Under the pieces are notes generated by a model that ran no database searches, had not been told where the DNA came from, and saw nothing but the letters and a program-made list of their open reading frames with translations. From Ectocarpus siliculosus (taxonomy: Eukaryota > Sar > Phaeophyceae > Ectocarpales > Ectocarpaceae), in contig FN649752.1 in assembly GCA_000310025.1 (NCBI GenBank), positions 2,980,845 to 3,035,307 of the forward strand: a stretch of DNA of 54,463 nt. The letters run 5' to 3'. Position 1 is the first letter of the stretch. Each line of letters begins with the position of its first letter. Shown piece after piece: positions 9,885 through 21,600 of this stretch. A program made the position numbers and the translations under genes.

Positions 9885-11480
9885 ATTCGGTGAACCCCGG
9901 TTCGCCATCGGCACGGGTGCTTCCACTCATTGGCGCGTCCCGTGCTGATACGTGTTTTTTTTTTTTTTTTCGATGCGTTGGATACGGTGAACTCCACTTG
10001 CCAACAGCGCGGGTGCTTCCACTCATTGGCGCGTCCCTCGCTGAAACTGACAACACATATGCAGCACGGGTGCTTCCNNNNNNNNNNNNNNNNNNNNNNN
10101 NNNNNNNNNNNNNNNNNNNNNNNNNNNNNNNNNNNNNNNNNNNNNNNNNNNNNNNNNNNNNNNNNNNNNNNNNNNNNTTAACTCTACTCGCCAACAGCAC
10201 TCATTGGCGCGTCCCTTGCTGAAACTGACAACACATATGCAGCACGGGTGCTTCCACTCATTGGCGCGTCCCGTACTGATACGTGTACGACTTCGTTTTC
10301 GATGCGTTGAATTCGGTTAACTCTACTCGCCAACAGCACGGGTGCGTCCACTCATTGGCGCGTCCCGTGCTAATACGTGTACGGCGTTTTGTTCTTTCTT
10401 TTTGAGATCGGTTAACTCTACTCGCCAACAGCACGAGTGCTTCCACTCGTTGGCGCGTCCCGTGCTGAGGCTGACAACACATATACAGCACGGGTGCTTC
10501 CACTCATTGGCGCGTCCCGTACTGATGCATGATTTGTGGTATTTCCTACCGCTGCGTTGAATTCGGTTAACTCTACTCGCCAACAGCGCGGGTGCTTCCA
10601 CTCATTGGTGCGTCCCGTGCTGATACGTGTACGGCGTTTTGTTCTTTCTTTTTGAGATCGGTTAACTCTACTCGCCAACAGCACGAGTGCTTCCACTCGT
10701 TGGCGCGTCCCGTGCTGAGGCTGACAACACATATGCAGCACGGGTGCTTCCACTCATTGGCGCGTCCCGTACTGATGCATGATTTGTGGTATTTCCTACC
10801 GCTGCGTTGAATTCGGTTAACTCTACTCGCCAACAGCGCGAGTGCTTCCACTCATTGGCGCGTCCCGTGCTGATACATGTACGGCGTTTTGTTCTTTCTT
10901 TTTGAGATCGGTTAACTCTACTCGCCAACAGCACGAGTGCTTCCACTCATTGGCGCGTCCCGTGCTGAGGCTGACATCACATATGCAGCACGGGTGCTTC
11001 CACTCATTGGCGCGTCCCGTACTGATGCATGATTTGTGGTATTTTTCTACCGCTGCGTTGAATTCGGTTAACTCTACTCGCCAACAGCGCGGGTGCTTCC
11101 ACTCATTGGCGCGTCCCGTGCTGAATACATGTACGGCGTTTTGTTCTTTCTTTTTGAGATCGGTTAACTCTACTCACCAACCGCACGAGTGCTTCCACTC
11201 ATTGGCGCGTCCCGTGCTGAGGCTGACATCACATATGCAGCACGGGTGCTTCCACTCATTGGCGCGTCCCGTACTGATGCATGATTTGTGGTATTTTTCT
11301 ACCGCTGCGTTGAATTCGGTTAACTCTACTCGCCAACAGCGCGGGTGCTTCCACTCATTGGCGCATCCCGTGCTGATACATGTATGACTTCGTGTTTCGT
11401 TGCGTTGAGATCGGTTAACTTCCACTCGCCAACAGCACGGACGAGTGCTTCCACTATTGGCGCGTCCCGTGCTGGTGCGT
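9885..11480 (-). repeat. Higher-order minisatellite of hairpin units
   Basis: About 18 copies of a core of about 37 bp. Each core has AGCACGGG at one end and CCCGTGCT at the other, so the best copies can fold into an 8-bp stem with a 21-base loop. Some copies carry one stem change (AGCGCGGG, AGCACGAG or CCCGTACT). Cores are separated by three distinct spacers in fixed order: one with GTACGGCGTTTTGTTC, one with CTGACAACACATATG and one with TGATTTGTGGTATTT. They form a higher-order unit of about 250 bp. Unit starts at about 10332, 10582, 10832, 11083 and 11335 show the period. It is not a multiple of three, so the open frames crossing the array are not coding. The gap at 10078-10177 lies inside the array. 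Confidence 0.9.
10078..10177. other. Assembly gap (100 N)
   Basis: Exactly 100 N in a tandem array; the true length is unknown and the copy number of the array is therefore not determined. Confidence 1.
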
Positions 11481-12629
11481 GTCCTTGTTTTTTTTTATTT
11501 TCATTGAGATCACTTCCGCATAGACAATCCTACGGCAGGTTGACGAGTTTTTGGCATGCATCAATTGCTGTCCGGGCGTTTTTGGTCGCTTAATCGTCGA
11601 TGGACGTGACGTATTCTTATAGAAGGTTTGTGTCACGGCGGCAATAAATTTGACGTGATGCCCCTCGAGACCGTGATGCACTCACATGGACCGCTACCTG
11701 ACGTTCCTCGCGAGTTCGAACCTCGCGTGTCACATCCACCTCCCCCCCCTATTTTTTTCTCATCTTCTTTTTCCTTATGCATACAGCACGTAGTTCGCTG
11801 TCTCGTTTTTTTTTTCTCGTCTTCATTGTTTTTCAGTCTTTTTCTTTGAGTCTTTCTCTTGCATGCATGTGTTTTTGCTTTTATCCGTTCCCGTGAATGC
11901 TGTTGAATGCACTTTCCGATTACGTATGCGGCCGCTTTGTATGCCATGGGACTTGTCGATACCATCAGTGGGGACTTGTCAATACCATCCGTGGAGACGA
12001 TTGCTTACGTGAGTGGGCATATTATCGTCGATTCCTTCAGCTATATGCCCCTCTGTGCGCGGCACAGACAAGATTGTACCGGCAAGTAGTCCCTAGTAAG
12101 CCGGGGGAAACAGAAAACAAGGCACCTGCCTCATGTGCATAATCGTGACAGCATCATGCCCTACTGCCGCGGGTCGATTGGTTATGTCCGATGCCGCAGG
12201 GTTCCTCCACCCCGTGCAGTACAATGGCTGCTATCAACCGCGACAAGTCAGCGTGCGACCATACAACAGGCCCCGCTCTTTCTTTTTGCCGTTGAATTTT
12301 TTCTTCAGAGAGAGTACGTCTGGTTGGGACGAACCGCATTTTTTTTCTTCAGCGAGAGTACGTCTCGGTTGGGATGAACCGCATCCCATGTTTGGGAAGG
12401 GACCTATCTGAGCGGCGCGGCGAGCGAGACTGCGTTGGCTTGCCGCCGCTTATCTTACTGCACCCTCCCCCCTCGTGCTAAATGCACGCAGCGGTGAGGT
12501 CACAAGAGTAGCGGGACGCGAATAGGAACACGGCCGACACGATGGATGTTGGACACGAGTACACACCTTTATATGGAGAGTCGCGTGCTGGTCACTTCCC
12601 CAATGCTTGCGCCGTGTCCCGTCCCGCCC
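11481..12629. other. 5' non-coding region of the recombinase element
   Basis: No gene is recognised. It contains pyrimidine-rich runs on the plus strand (11740-11880) and a tandem duplication of about 43 bp at 12298-12340 and 12341-12384, each with TTTTTTCTTCAG followed by GAGAGTACGTCT and ending GAACCGCAT. On the minus strand this is the leader between repeat A and the hairpin array. Confidence 0.55.
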
Positions 12630-12898
12630 TTTTCTAAACTGCCGCCGCTACTGCGTTAGGCGGCTGCTGCTGTCCTTCCGTTGCTTCACGCGCTCTGTAG
12701 CTGTCACACGTTACCCGACTTTGCTACAGCCCCTGCGTGGACTCGATCACGGAATGACACCCCCAACTATAGACTAATAATTCCAAACACCGTGACCCTG
12801 GGTTTCCGGTAGAAAATGAAGCCAAATTCTAATTCGACTGTTACAAAATAAACACCAGTTTATTCTATCTGCTTCGACGAACAAACCTTCCTTTTATT
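12630..12898 (-). repeat. Repeat A, outer copy
   Basis: 269 bp, identical by eye to 6850-7118. It forms the 5' end of the element on the minus strand; its last bases TTTATT meet unrelated flank (GTGAGAGTC). Confidence 0.88.
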
Positions 12899-15603
12899 GT
12901 GAGAGTCAACATGTCCCGCGCCGGAGTCCGGGCTGCAGCTTTGTGGGGCTGCTTGCCCGGACTTGAGAATTTTCGACGATGCTTGATTTGCACGAGGAGG
13001 AACATCATGAATGAACAAACCCCAAATACGAAACAAATAGAGAAAATGAATGCTCGTATAGCTAAATGCTCAGTGAAGCCTCGGCTTAACCCTGCGCAGA
13101 GGTAACCGTTGCCAGGGCCCCCCCTTGCACGGTGCCCCCTTGGGGACCCTGTCGGGTCTGTCCGAGGGTTGTGACCATGCGACGAGGGTGACAGGGTATA
13201 CCCTTACTGTTGTTTTTGCCAGGGTGGGACCATAAAATCGGTCCGCCTTTCTAGGTCACCACCCTGCCAAGGTCGAAGTGTAGCCCACCCTGCACATGGA
13301 GCAAAGTGGCTACGTGTGAAACCATGTCCTCACACGTTTGGAGTCACGGGCGACACTTTTTATCCATGCCGTCAACTTCGTTTGGAGCAGCGAATGTCAT
13401 TTCGTGTCTGTGTTTGGTGTTTTGTGGAGATGGAACTGGAATTGAATGAGGTGGCGGTACTCAAAGCCACACTAGCCCTCGCCGTGGAAAGGGCCACCCA
13501 GGCCTTGGGCTAGAGCCACCCACGCCGCGAAGGAGCTAGAAGAAGGCAGACGGTGGCCGATGTTGATCGCGACCAGAGAGAGCGAGCTGAAAAGGTCGAA
13601 GAAGTACTTCAGCAGGGCAGTAGTTTTTGATGCAGTGTTAAGGAGGACCCGATTCGCAGGGTATCCGTCGATTGACTTTTACCAGAATCGGTACACCTTC
13701 GCATATGGCGTCAGCGGCAGGATACTGGTTCGAATCTCCTTGGGTGCACGTTTTTTCTCCTGACTTGGACATTTTCCCATGGACACCATGTGTGTCAGTC
13801 CTGAGAACACCTCTTGGAATCGATCCTATAAAGAACCTTGTGACACTTCCATCGAATTACCCGTCCTGGCCACAAGAGGTTCCCAGTTGAGGGTAAATTC
13901 TGTGGGTGGAGAGTGTTAAGGAGGACCCGATTCGCAGGGTATCCGTCGATTGACTTTTACCAGAATCGGTACACCTTCGCAGCAGTCCGACGCTTCGGGG
14001 GATCTGCCATCGATGGAGAAGTCACGGCTGTCGGCGGCACCGGCGGCAACGGTGGCAACGGCGGTGGAAGCCAGTCTGCTGCCATTGGGTCCTGGGGGTG
14101 GATCTGGTGGAGGTATGATGTGGTCGCAGGGGGGGTAAGTACGGCCGCACGGGGGAATGAATTGTCCCGATTCGTTCTTCTTGCCCGGCAGGAAAGATCC
14201 CCCCCGAAACTTCCCACAAACGGGAAGGGACTGGCCCAACTAACCTGGCGAACGCGGATGACGACCGTCTACCACCGCGAAAAAAAACGAGGCCCTGAGT
14301 CAGCCCTTTCTCTTCGTCTCTGAACGGTAAGCACCCACTACCCAACATGTGCACTGCGACGCTGATGTATTTCAACAAGCGACGGACACCTTAACGGTAA
14401 GAGAGGGTCTCGACACGACCATGCCCCAGCTGGGCAGACCCTCAAGACAAACGGCAACCCGCGGATGTCCATCCACAAACGCTGTGTCACCTTCTGATCG
14501 GGCGTGCGTTGGTTCCAGAGAAGCTTTTCGGAACTAATGTGCCAAGGCGTCACGAGATTCACGGCTTGCGAACTTGGATTGATGCACTAAACCGGTTAGG
14601 CAGAGAGGAGCGGGGCCATCTACCAAGGAAGAAACTCGTGCCAACGCGGAGCATCGTTTCGATCCGAACATCGGACTTGTGCAGGCAACCAATCGTCTTG
14701 TGATACATTACAAACCACGACGGAAGTCCAAGAGTTCGCTGGGTGTGAAACGCGTGAATCACGTCATAACCTTTCCAAAAATGGGGCTCAAAACAGTGCC
14801 TGCAGCAATTCGAAGCCCTGGGCTGACCCATCCCCAAGGGGGTATCGCCTTCGGGCATGTAAAACCTTTTGAATGCTACATCCAACCACAAGCAGGTTGC
14901 GGATTCTCTGATCTCCAGGAGGGGGCGAGGCCAGCGCTGCTTGCAGCCCTGACGGGCACAAGCATGTCGACCACGACGCGACGCTTTGCTGCTGGGAGAC
15001 TACCGCGGTTGCAGGACCGCAGATACCGAGGTAAGTTGTCCACGCCTCCTTGACAATGCCCGGAGATTCGTGGGGTTAGACAGCGCCCGCCCCGCGGAAT
15101 ACCGCGTATACTTAAGTTGCATGCCCACAATGCACGGCAGAAATCACGCTCTGACCGACGATCCAGTTGGCTCCAACCTAACTTATTCCAGTCCGAGCAT
15201 CGACGATCAAAACATGTAATCAAGCATGGTTTGGAGCATGTACCAAAAGGGGAGAGGGGACAGAACCGTCACAAATCCACTCGAACCCACGACGAGAACG
15301 AGCGAGGTCGTTCATGGGAGCTTTCGGTGCGGCGTTAAAACTGTCACCACCGTGCAAGACGCTCACTCTGTCCCGCACGTCCATCCCGACAACCCGCCGT
15401 CGTATCGCCACTGCCAAACCTCCACCGTAACTATCAGCCGGAGAATAACCCAAGGCGACAGAATAGCAAGCCACAACCGCCGAACCAACACAAGGGCACG
15501 AGTACCACTGGTACCCAAAAGTACAGATTCCGCCACTTGTACCAGCAGTAGATCCAAGGTACCAGGGTGGTCGTGAACACTCCAATCGTAGTATTGATAC
15601 AAA
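12899..15603. other. Unrecognised intergenic region with decayed frames
   Basis: No family is recognised in either strand. Around 13430-13630 a plus-strand helical, Glu/Ala-rich reading continues across a stop in a second frame (VAVLKATLALAVERATQALG, then KELEEG and ESELKRSKKYF). This may be a broken coiled-coil gene or old gag. A 70-bp direct repeat lies at 13634-13703 and 13912-13981. At 14020-14125 the sequence is GGC/GGT-rich (Gly-rich in one frame). From 14500 to 15240 frames of about 110-120 codons exist on both strands without recognisable motifs. Confidence 0.5.
13634..13981. repeat. 70-bp direct repeat, 278-bp offset
   Basis: 13634-13703 and 13912-13981 are the same 70-base sequence, starting AGTGTTAAGGAGGACC and ending ACACCTTCGCA. 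The 208 bp between is unrelated. No flanking structure marks it as an LTR pair. Confidence 0.85.
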
Positions 15604-18600
15604 TCACCTCAGAGCCTGGGGGACGGTGTTGCGGTCCCTCGCCAGCTGGGCCACCTGCACGCGCAGCTTCTCGAAGTTCTGAAGCCACTTCCTGCAGAGG
15701 AGGGTAGGCGAAGCGTGGCGGAAGGCATACGTACGTGGGTCCTCAACAAACAACGGTGGAGACTGTAGCGTCACAGCAACAACAACAACAGCGCCCATTC
15801 ACCGAACGGGTTCGCAAGCCGCAGAGACCATCGATTGAGCGGCAACCAAGACCAAAAGGCGAGCTCGTAAACCTCGCACCTCTCGCCGGCACCAACGGGC
15901 TTTGGCGCGTCATTGAAGAAAGCCTCGAGCTCCGTGAGGTGTTCCGGGGTCCGTGGTCCCATAACGGCACTGCCGACAAGCATAGGCCAGATGAAACCTG
16001 GACCCGTGTTTCAACATTCCAAGAGAAGGGGGTGAGGATTACACACACACGAAAGAGACAAGAGTGTCCGACGGACGGGAGAGCGGGATAAACTGGAGCA
16101 AGAATCACCAAGCTGTCGAGGTACTTCTAGGCAAACGACAAGCCAGGACGGAGGTACGAAAAGGAAGAAAACAATAGGCGACCAATCGGAAATGACGTAG
16201 GGAAGTGGGAAGGGAGGACGGTGGGATTGGAGGACGGGATGAACTCATTGTCAGACCATGGACAAAAAATCACACCAGTGTAGCATTCATGACAGCATCC
16301 CCCTGCATCCCTGTATCATTCTCCGTCTGTCTGTCTATCTCCCCTGCACTCTCTCTCTGTCTCTCTCCCCACATCTCTCGTCGTGCGTCCAAAGCGCACG
16401 TTTGCTACACATGTTCCAGCAACCAACCAAAGAGGCCCCAAAGCGGCAACGACATCTACCTGTGTCCGAGAAACGATCGTGTAGCTCGACGTAGCGCTCA
16501 CGGAAGGCCGTCCACACCAGCTTGGAGCCAAGCGCGGAGGTCGCCAAAGACGCCAGGGACAGCCCGGCGTCCTGCAGACGTACCTGTTGGAGCGACCAAA
16601 ACACGAAAAAAGTCCACAGAGAAGGACAGGCGACATAAGCCGAAAGTGTGAGCATCAGGACGACACCAGAGAGCCAAAAAAAATAGGCGCTCTTAGATCA
16701 CTTTCTGCTTCTGAGTTGAGACTCGGTTCGCCCACCTCGCTCATCAGGGTCCCCGCCAAAGAGGTCCAACACACACACACACACACACGAGACCCACAAG
16801 CCATGGTAAAGAGGTGTCCCCCACGCTTCGTGGAAGCGCGGACGTCTTCACATTGGCCTGTATCACGACCACGCTTGTGCGTGCCGCTCAGTCGTTGTCT
16901 CCCTCTCAAGAGCCCCCTTCAAATACACTCTGGTAAACGCTTATTAGTTAGGACATGGTACACGCGCACTAAATAAAGCCATCACGACACCGTAATCCTT
17001 GAGATGGACACCACGGCAATCTCCGCGAGCCGGGCACGGCTTGAGCCGGAAGGAGTTGGAGCAGACCCGGTTTCGTAAGCAACCTTGAGGACAAGCGGTG
17101 CCATTCGCGGATGGATTTCGCACTAATGGTAGTCACGCACTTTTGGCAATGACATGGAACAAGGTGCCCGTATTCGCACACGGGCCAAAAGTCGCCACCC
17201 GAGACACTCACGCACGCGTTTTCGTTTGGGAAGATATACGTGGGGGATTTTTTGTCCTGAGGCTTGCAATACTAATTTGACGGTTTCAATCCAACTCCAC
17301 AGACCAAAGGCCGAAGTTATTCACTCTGACGACAGGTAAAAGGGACGAGTGTACGATGGGGCAACGCTTTTCCGTCTGAACAGGAGGCAAGTCCTCACCC
17401 CTACCACGCGCACGTCACTAGACTATGGCTCAACCACGACCACTAATCCATGAACGTACCTCTCCCGAGTCGAGGATAAAGCCCATGGCTTCGGACAGCA
17501 GGGCGGCGTCCCTGGCCTTCCCGATGGCGCTGAGGCACTGGCGCTTCTCCTCTCCCGAGTCACTCGTCCTGTAGATCTCGATCACCTTGCATTGCGTCGT
17601 GCGAAGCAGCCAGTTGTCTCACGTATGTTCAGTCAGTTTATTACCTAGCACGATAGGGTCGGCCGCAAACCCCTTTTCACCCGTTAGGTCTTTCCTTCGA
17701 GAGAATAAACTCTTAAAGCATTGAATTGTCGAGGTACTGTGGAGCTACTGCTGGTTCCGGGGGGAAACGCAGAATACACTCGTCTGTAGTGCTTCCCACA
17801 GCGTGTGTTCTCTGCTGCAATCCGCTGACAGTGTGCTCCGAAAAAAAAAAGTGCATCTGCTGACCCCTGTAGTCTAAAATCAAGTCATGTACTCTTAAAC
17901 CTAGATTAAGCGAACAGACTGTACAAACTCTTTTTTCTGGATGGAGCCTATATTGCGCTGTCTCCTCAGGCAAGATTAGAAATCTCGCTTCGCTCGAATA
18001 AAACGCTCACTTTGTTAATTAACAACAACGCCCAACTTCGAACACCTACAATATCGAGAAGATCTTTTGTCAGCAGCTTTGTGTCGGGACCCACGACCGT
18101 GGCCGTTCAAGGCTTTCGAGGATACCTCTTGGTCACCTGAGAGGCTTGATGTCTAGGTAGAGCACGATGGATCTATGGTTGGTACGTCTGCAACCTGTCG
18201 GGGAACTCGGCTCCGACCGTTCGGAACATCAGTCTGCGGGACGCGGAGACGCTCTGCATGCTGTGGAAGCCTCTCCACAACAACAACAACAACAACAGTA
18301 GAAACGACGACTACAACAACAACAACAACGTCACCGCACCTGCCGGAATGCCGAGTCTCCCCTTACACCCACCGCGGTCGCCAGGATCACGTACCTGTGT
18401 CAACAAAGTGAAGAGAAACAATTCGTGGCAAGCGAAATCGAGTCATCACTGGCTCCACGGAGACAGACAACACGCAAAGGCTAAATATATTGCATCTGCG
18501 AGCTCAAAGCTTACATACGCAAGGATTGAAAACCGCCACCTCTGCTGGTCCACCACGAAAAAACGTCAAGTAAAGATATCTGTTTCCACCCTGAGTCAAC

Positions 18601-18653
18601 AAGAGGGCGGCCATGACAACTGCCCGGCCAAGCGCCTTCAGGCACTTCTATAA

Positions 18654-18691
<38 letters not shown>

Positions 18692-21600
18692 CTGCTACTA
18701 CCACTACTACCACTACTGCTGCGCATGTAGGCCATTTTACCGGAGGTCAGCCGGCGGAGCGCTCCCGGCTCTGTCGTTCACGTAGGCGTCGAACCTCCTG
18801 AGCGCTTCCTCGTCCACCTCCACCGACCCCGACAGGTGGAGCGTCCGGAGCAGCAGCGGCCGCAGCGTCGCAACTCGCTGGCGGTTTGTTTTCGTTTGTC
18901 GTGGGAATACGGTATTGGTTGTCCCGTGGAAGCGTGCACAGACTGCAAGACGACAAGATCTAGTCGCCCTTGCCATGTTTTGAATGGCAGTGTGGTAGAC
19001 AAAAAGGAAAACAAAGCCATGACAAGAAAGGGACAGAAAGCGTCCGGAACGGGAGCGGTTGCACCGCTTATCTGACGCAGTGACGCAGTTTTCTCTGTAT
19101 GACATGTGCTGACGTACTGTACTGGGGGGAGGCACGTAAGGAAGAGGTAGAAGAGAGAGCGAAAGAAGGAGGTAAGGTTGGGGCGGATTTACCATGGTCG
19201 CTGCCCAACTGATTCACCAGCATCATGCCAACGAAAATCGTGCGGGTGCGCGTGCGTGTGAACGCGCGGTAGCCCCGGGCGCAAGACCGGCGGAGGGTCC
19301 AGGCATCACAAACTGACGAACTAATTGCCGGCGTGATACGGCTTCCTCTTCGGTGATGCTGCTTGGCACTGCTGCCTCTCTAAAAAAACTCACAAAATGA
19401 AACGGTCCCGTGGCTACACATCGGTATCCATGGATGGATGCGTGCATGAAGGGGGGGGTACCTGTGGCTCGCCCTCGGCCGCCGTCCAGGTGATGGACTC
19501 CCACATGGGCAGGCAGATCGACCGGACCAGCTCCTGGAACTTTCCGAAGAACGTTTCCTACGAACGAAACAGAAGGGGCAAAGGAATCGCGCCCGAGCGA
19601 CGACGACGACGACGAATTAAATACGGGTGAACGCGTGTTCGAGCAGTGCAAGCAAGGGGGGGGTACAAAATGAAGGAAGAGTAGCAACGAGAGAAATATA
19701 ACGCCTTCAAGTTTGAGAAAGAGGGTGGTGAAATGCTTGCCGTTAATTTTGTGTGGTACACAATTGTTCGTACGGACACTAGTTTAGGGTTCGCTAATAC
19801 AGTCCAATAATAATTAGGATAATAACAACACAAAACAATACGGCGGTCTGGAATAGCTCGGATCCCGACGCCCTGCGGCCAAAAGCATCTTGGCGCAAGC
19901 TATGCCGAAAACGTTAAATCCCCATCTATTTTCCGATCGTCGATTACGCGGGGTTCCGTGAAAGTGGCGTCACACTGCTGACAGCCCCTGGCTGCTAGGA
20001 GTATTTATGCATATCACACCGAACCCACACTGCACATGCACGTCCTGCCCGTACATGTCAACCGCTTCCGAACATGAAGCGGGGCGGTCCAAGAGGAAGG
20101 ATGCGACAAAAAAATGCTAAACCGAACAACGAGGGTGACCAAAACTAAAAGTCAGAAAGCACAATAACAATCTCTACCCTATTGCCCTCTTCCCTACCCA
20201 CGCCAGAAAAAAATAGACACAAACAAACAACACACTGTCGTTTGTAGTAGGTCTACATACGCACACGAAGAGAAGAAAAAGAGACGCTACCATTTGCGTC
20301 ACCCCCTCCTTTCTACCCTGAAATGAACTCCGAGGTCCGTTGAATCACACCACGAAAAGAGCAAAAACGTATGGCACCAACATATCAGAAAAACCGGAAG
20401 AACCACGTCCTCTCCCGCCCCTCTGTGACTTGTGTCGCTATTTCTTCCCGGTCCAAAAGCAAATCGATACCACATCGTTGTGCCGTTGCTATTTTCACTT
20501 GGAAACATAAATTCTTTCCTCAAAAGTACCTCCTAATAACAGAACCATGCTGGTCCAACCGACCTGGACGCTTTCCGTGGTCACACGCCAATCATCCACC
20601 CCCCCAAAAAGGACACACACACATACACGGAAGAAGAGTCCCTCTCTGATATGTACCTGCTGCAAGACGCAAAAAAATCAACAAAAAACATGCACACACC
20701 TCCGAGTAGAGCGAGATGAGGTCCAAGAGGCTGGACACCACCGTCTGCCGCACCAGGCTGTCCGGGTCGTCCCTGAGCTTGGACGCCAGGCCCAGGGCCA
20801 CGCCCGTCGACGCGCGGCCGGCCGCCGCGAGGGAGAAGGCGTCCGACACCGCTCCCGCGCGGTCCGCCGGGGATATGGCTCTCGTTTGCATGGCCCTTGT
20901 GGGGATTTGTGACGTGTGGTGGGTCGTGTTGCGGTGCGCGGTGCGGGCGGAGGGCGAGGGCTTGCCGTGGTGGTGGTGGCAAGAGTAGGCATGTGTTCTA
21001 CCGGAGGAGAAAAATGTGTGAACCAGTATGAAGTAAAGTGGCTGGGAACGATGGTGGCAAGGCAGGTAAGCCGGCACCAAGATATTTAGTTCGGGACGGG
21101 AATGGACAAGAACGTAGTGTTCCTACACGTGGTTTCCCAAACCGCTGCTCCGAGTGGTATACATAGAGCAAAGAACGAAGCCCCGCTTATCTACCTGCTG
21201 AGGTTTGTCCAGCCCCCTTCGTTGTAGTTCACTTTGAAGAACCCGCGTTGCCCGGCGTTTATCTAGTTGAAGAACAAAGAGCCCGGAACGAAATTCGGGC
21301 AGCAGGTCAACCAGTTAGCAAGGAGCATGCAGGATGATACAACAGGAAGGGGGTGCGACGCACGCAGACTGCGCAGACAAACCGGTTGTCTGTACAGTCA
21401 GCATGGCGAGTCCATCGATCGCCCACCATGTTCCATCACTCTGCAATCGCTTATGTAGACCTCGAGCCTTGCACATCTCGGTCACTGTCATTGTTCCACA
21501 AGGAAGAGAAGCGCCAAAAGGCTAGAATGGGGGAAAGCGGTGGTAATAGTAGATTCACATGTGCGGCAGATGCGGAGAGACCGAGACAGATGAAGTGATC

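Larger units (their letters stand above)
6544..12898 (-). mobile_element. Tyrosine-recombinase element with split direct repeats
   Basis: Two repeat pairs define the element. Repeat A occurs at 6850-7118 and 12630-12898 (269 bp) and repeat B at 6544-6781 and 7113-7350 (238 bp). I found no difference between copies of either. Read on the minus strand the order is A, genes, B, A, B, the split direct-repeat plan of PAT, Ngaro and Kangaroo elements. All A ends and B starts share TTTATT (6544-6549, 7113-7118, 12893-12898), a candidate recombination core. Inside are a tyrosine recombinase (8546-7392), a decayed gag-like region (about 9587-8640) and a hairpin minisatellite. No reverse transcriptase or RNase H is visible, though a 100-N gap lies in the minisatellite. 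The identical repeats suggest recent activity. Confidence 0.75.

Noticed and set aside
10258-11425. Open frames encoding a repeating STGRANEWKH peptide
   Set aside because: The array period of about 250 bp is not a multiple of three; several frames on both strands are open for the same reason. Not coding.
9885-11480. CRISPR-like array
   Set aside because: Cores of about 37 bp with a palindromic character alternate with spacers, but the spacers are the same three sequences in fixed order, and the context is a eukaryotic transposon. It is a higher-order minisatellite.
13704-13760. tRNA-like GGTTCGAATCTCC
   Set aside because: The T-loop-like bases are present, but the flanking bases do not form a T-stem and no acceptor stem or anticodon arm can be built.
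16080-16130. Missing short aminopeptidase exon reading KYLDSLVI
   Set aside because: Phase does not fit between 16460 and 15969 with any donor I can see.
20530-20568. Extra aminopeptidase exon reading [11 protein letters not shown]
   Set aside because: Acceptor and donor are good and the sequence is plausible, but its length breaks the phase with the next exon at 19557; not included.
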